Below are positions 60,441-64,000 of a DNA stretch of 64,000 bases, piece after piece; the stretch's first letter is position 1, and each line of letters begins with the position of its first letter. Below the pieces are notes generated by a model. The model saw nothing but the letters and a program-made list of their open reading frames with translations. It made no database searches and was not told the DNA's origin. The stretch is from Dastarcus helophoroides. Taxonomy: Eukaryota > Arthropoda > Insecta > Coleoptera > Bothrideridae. Made by a program: the position numbers and the translations under genes. The stretch is from the NCBI GenBank assembly GCA_028583605.1, contig CM053327.1, positions 15,611,629 through 15,675,628 on the forward strand. Direction: 5' to 3'.

Positions 60441-62411
60441 TGTATATTTTTCGTACACTATTCTAATAGTTTTAGTTTTACGATGTTCTGTTTATTTTAC
60501 TAAAAATACAAGTGGAAACAAGGAAGTACTTGTAACCCTATGTCGTTTCTAAAAAGCTATGCACTTAACAGGTGAAATATTTATAATTTTTTCGTCACTC
60601 GACACTGTGCCTGCCATCAATTTATTTAAATTATGCAGCTTCGCCGCTGTTTTAGACTCTGGCCTAATAAACGAACACTTCAAGTTTTTTATGGTACACA
60701 TAAAATCCTGCGTACAAACTTATTAGTCTCCATATTTGCGAGCTTTTAAGTGCGGTGTTTTAAAAGTTTTGGACGCTTTGCGGATATTTAAATATTTAAT
60801 GGTGTATAAATTATTTTAACGAGTATTTTTAGGGCTATTTCTAATTTCTCTTTGATTACATTTGACTCAAATATTGAAAGTTAAGTTTTCAGCAAGTTTA
60901 TGTCAAGAGGTTTTACGATCGTCGTAAAAAGAATACATCACGATAAACTGGGTTGTAGTTGTCAGTAATGATTTTATTTTCTCGATCTAAGGTCCATTAA
61001 ACATTAAGCCTTAGCATAAAACATGTATGCTGGCTGATATTATTTTGGTGTACCAGTTCTATGCAACAATATTTCATTTACTGAATGTTACAGAAACGAC
61101 TTGTGGATCATGCAACCAGGATTGCCACTAAATATATTAAATTAGACAGTTGTTACCTTAGAAGCTCATCACTAGGTAATATTTCTTCACCTATTAGTAC
61201 TAGTATGTTCTATAAATGTATATTTTCATTTTCAGATCGTAAAGTTTTATTAAAAAAATAATGATTCTATAAATGAATAATTTCAATGAAGTGGTCACTT
61301 TGTTCACATGTGGTGATGTATTTCAACCAGGTCGTTTTAAGGCAGTTCATCCTTCAACTGCCATTCTGTAGATTTTCTTTAAATTTCAAAATTTCTTCCA
61401 CATGTTACTGGGAGTATTGTCTATAATCCTGCAAAATTAAAATATCCGTGTCGGTATCGAAGCCGAGATATTCAATGTCAAACTTACTTAGGGCAGTTGG
61501 GCGAAATGATGTTTTCGAAGAGATTTACATTTATAGCGGCCAAACCCTTTTATAGATTTTGATAAATAAACAGAAGCATATTGTGTAAGGGTATAAAATA
61601 ACTGCAATAATAACATATTTAAGATTTCAAGCGGTAACCGTTTTTGCGTAATTGCAATTTGAATGTACACATTTCACGTAATTTCAATGCTTTATTCCGC
61701 ATGTTAAGGAAACATCTTGAAGTAATGACAACATAGTAGCTTTACTAATCGATTTTTAAGTCTCGGAGATTCACGAGACAACTGATTTCCGCGGAACTGT
61801 GTCGCATAAATATAGTGCAGTATTGTCGGCTCAGAAAATTAAGTGCAGGGCGGTTTTGAGTTTTGTATTATTGCGCGTACAGTGTATGCTAAAAATTGAG
61901 CAGTTTCATTTATTTTTTCTTAAATTTTCGATTTAAACACATGATTTTTAAAGGTTGATTTTTTTCTCCAAAACCTAATGTCCTTTTCTCAAAATAAGTG
62001 TCACAGTCGCCCACTTTATCTTATCGAAATTTGGATTTTTAATTTTTCCAAAAACTTTGACTACATTTGGAATTTCGCACTTGTTAAAAGATTCTCGTTT
62101 TTTTTCTTTTGAAATGATTATTTTAATGTCAGTGATTTTTCTAAAATTTTATGCTTGTCATTTTCTCTTTTTCTAACTAAAAATCTAATTCAACTCAACA
62201 TTTTAATATTTTTTAAATAATTTTCGCTCCAATAATCTCAAAGAGACAGCTCAAAATGTGTAAGAAATGACCATTCCACCCTTTCGTTTCTAAAAATAAA
62301 ATTTATATATAATAAGTTTAGTAGATATTACCTTTTTGACCAATATAATATAGTAATAATTTTTTTTAAAATAAAAAGCTTGATTTAGCCTAAGGATGAA
62401 ATTCTTAACAC
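60441..62411. other. Non-coding DNA, partly AT-rich degenerate
   Basis: No gene or repeat end is recognised. The part from about 61.9 kb resembles the degenerate AT fields elsewhere in the window. Confidence 0.45.
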
Positions 62412-62627
62412 CCGGGACGGATTAAAGTTGACAGGGGCCCTGTGAAATATACTAGTGGGGGCCCCTGCGAAATATCAAAACCGTCTCTATCATACTCACA
62501 AGAATATTACTTAATCTTCTCTCTTGCCGTGATTACAATGTTTTTGATGACTAAAAAAGTCATCATTTTTTTTTGGGGGCTCTAATTGGGCAGTTGCACA
62601 TATTGTATACCCTTTAGTCCGCCCCTG
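62412..62627. mobile_element. Small hAT-like MITE (216 bp)
   Basis: The left end CCGGGACGGATTAAAG and right end, reverse strand, CAGGGGCGGACTAAAG match at 13 of 16 bases. The CAGGGGCGGA type of end is common in hAT elements. The expected 8-bp duplication is not recognisable, so the copy is old. Confidence 0.6.
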
Positions 62628-64000
62628 CTATCACCTCTATTTTGACTGCAACATTTTGTGGTTAAATTCTAAATTTCGATTAAAAAATATGTAAGTTACA
62701 AATTTTCATCTCTTAATTTAAGCTTTTATATAGAAATCTCAATTTTGATGCTGAAATTCTGGCTTTAAATTCCAAACGTCTCGAATAAAGTTACGAATGT
62801 TATTGCAGAGGCTAGAAATCGACATTAAATTTTAAATTTCGTTTTTTTCAATTATAAAATTAATTTCAAAAAGTGTGTTTAGTGAATCAAGATTTCTTTC
62901 ACAATTTCAATTTTAATAAATAAAATTCTACTTGGACTGCAATAACGCCGTCCCTTAAATATTTCATAGTTAGCTGAAATATCCATAGTTGACCCACTGA
63001 CGTTTTGTAGAAACGATTGGAGAGAACGTTTATGCTAATGCACAGGCCAATGAGTTTGAAATTTGTTATATTCAGAGTTTGGGAACCACAGACTGCTTTC
63101 GATGTTGTTAGCTGAGAATACCAAATTCAGTTCTGACGAATGTCTCGGTTGCACGTTTAAAGAGCTATATTATTGCAGGCTAGGTGATATTTTGTTCCAC
63201 AGTTTCTTTCAAAGAACAATAGGCGACGCCATATCTGTAATTACATGGATGTTCACTAATTTCTTAGTGCAGTCAAACTGGAATTAACTGTGTATCATGC
63301 TGATGAGATCTAATAACATCGAAACAGATTCTTGATATATAAATTTGAAATCTGATAAATTTTCATACGTATTGGTCTGTGCATTAGTACCAAAGTTTTA
63401 AATGTAAAACTAGAAATTAAAGCAGAACCTTAGCTCTAAAAGATCGAACCGTTTGTGTTTGATTTCCAAACTTGTAGAATTGTCATTATTAACTATTTAC
63501 TTCTTTTGCTTTTGAATATAATAGAGTTGTAATTATTTAATTCATCTGAAAGAAGACCACATTTACAGCAATGTTACTTCTTAGGCAGCGGCTTTGTGTT
63601 TACTAACATGCAAATCTTTTTTATAAAATGTTCATTTTAAATTTTGTTTTAGACGGTTGTTTCCGTACCTTGTTGTCGTATATACAAGCTTCCCGTATAA
63701 CCCCGAATTAACATTTATTTTGGTGTATACCCACTAAAAATATCCCCATTAATCAAACATATACTCTTGCATATTACACCCATGAGAATACACCTTTTAA
63801 TGGCCCTGCAAATGATACATGAGCCAAACCTTTTGTCCATATTTCTGCATTAGCAGTTTTACTGGGTATCTGAGTTTGGACGACTGAGCGTGTTCCGTTG
63901 CTTTTCGAAGTTTTGATTAGCAATAGCAGGATTTTTATGACGACATTACATGCTATAAACGTCGCTAACTTCACCCTTTTAGCGGTGGTGTACGCCTGGC
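62628..64000. other. Non-coding DNA to the window end
   Basis: AT-rich sequence with short frames on both strands (for example 63063-63287 on +) that lack homology or splice support. Nothing else is recognised. Confidence 0.45.

Overview
This window reads as nuclear DNA of an insect. It is AT-rich, has no long intact reading frames, and is crowded with decayed copies of transposon families that are common in arthropods: mauritiana-type mariner, Tc1, hAT-like MITEs, Penelope-like elements with GIY-YIG endonuclease, and a jockey/CR1-type LINE. I found no bacterial operons, RNA operons or CRISPR arrays. A hymenopteran (gall- or parasitoid-wasp-like) source is a guess from the general look of the AT-rich repeats and Penelope families; nothing here fixes it.

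Host genes are sparse. The best supported is a small two-coding-exon gene on the + strand at 24.85-25.82 kb, with TATA box, initiator, signal peptide, short phase-matched intron and poly(A) signal, predicted to give a secreted protein of about 108 residues. On the - strand, 26.73-26.84 kb carries an exon-sized open frame with the cysteine pattern of the Shisa family. Other exon-like segments on the - strand (8.74-8.86, 11.04-11.15, 11.99-12.11, 19.92-20.11, 51.68-52.12 kb) and one on the + strand (0.6 kb) have splice signals and open frames but no recognised homology. They are listed as candidates only.

Layout. 1.6-3.5 kb: deleted mariner containing a 1,001-bp TIR transposon. 4.5-6.3 kb: foldback element. 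8.0-8.4 kb: MITE. 9.0-9.7 kb: mariner relic. 12.6-13.4 kb: unidentified GC-richer block. 14.3-18.7 and 20.7-23.2 kb: long degenerate AT-rich repeat fields interrupted by Penelope tails (family A). 23.2-24.1 kb: Penelope A endonuclease relic beside a near-perfect 52-bp hairpin. 24.8-26.9 kb: host-gene region. 27.0-27.9 kb: hAT MITE next to a palindromic Penelope B insertion. 31.6-32.9 kb: structurally complete mariner with a broken transposase. 33.0 kb: 16-bp minisatellite. 34.5 kb: solo LTR. 39.8-44.2 kb: 4.5-kb foldback element. 46.0-47.5 kb: Tc1 nested in a hAT MITE. 54.4-59.9 kb: LINE copies, one hit by a Penelope B element and one by a TA-flanked TIR transposon. 62.4 kb: hAT MITE.

The most informative features are nested insertions with readable target-site duplications, which give a relative history, and the palindromic Penelope B tails, which carry a hammerhead-ribozyme-like core. 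All coordinates and translations were worked out by eye. Boundaries of decayed repeats are approximate unless a target-site duplication is quoted.
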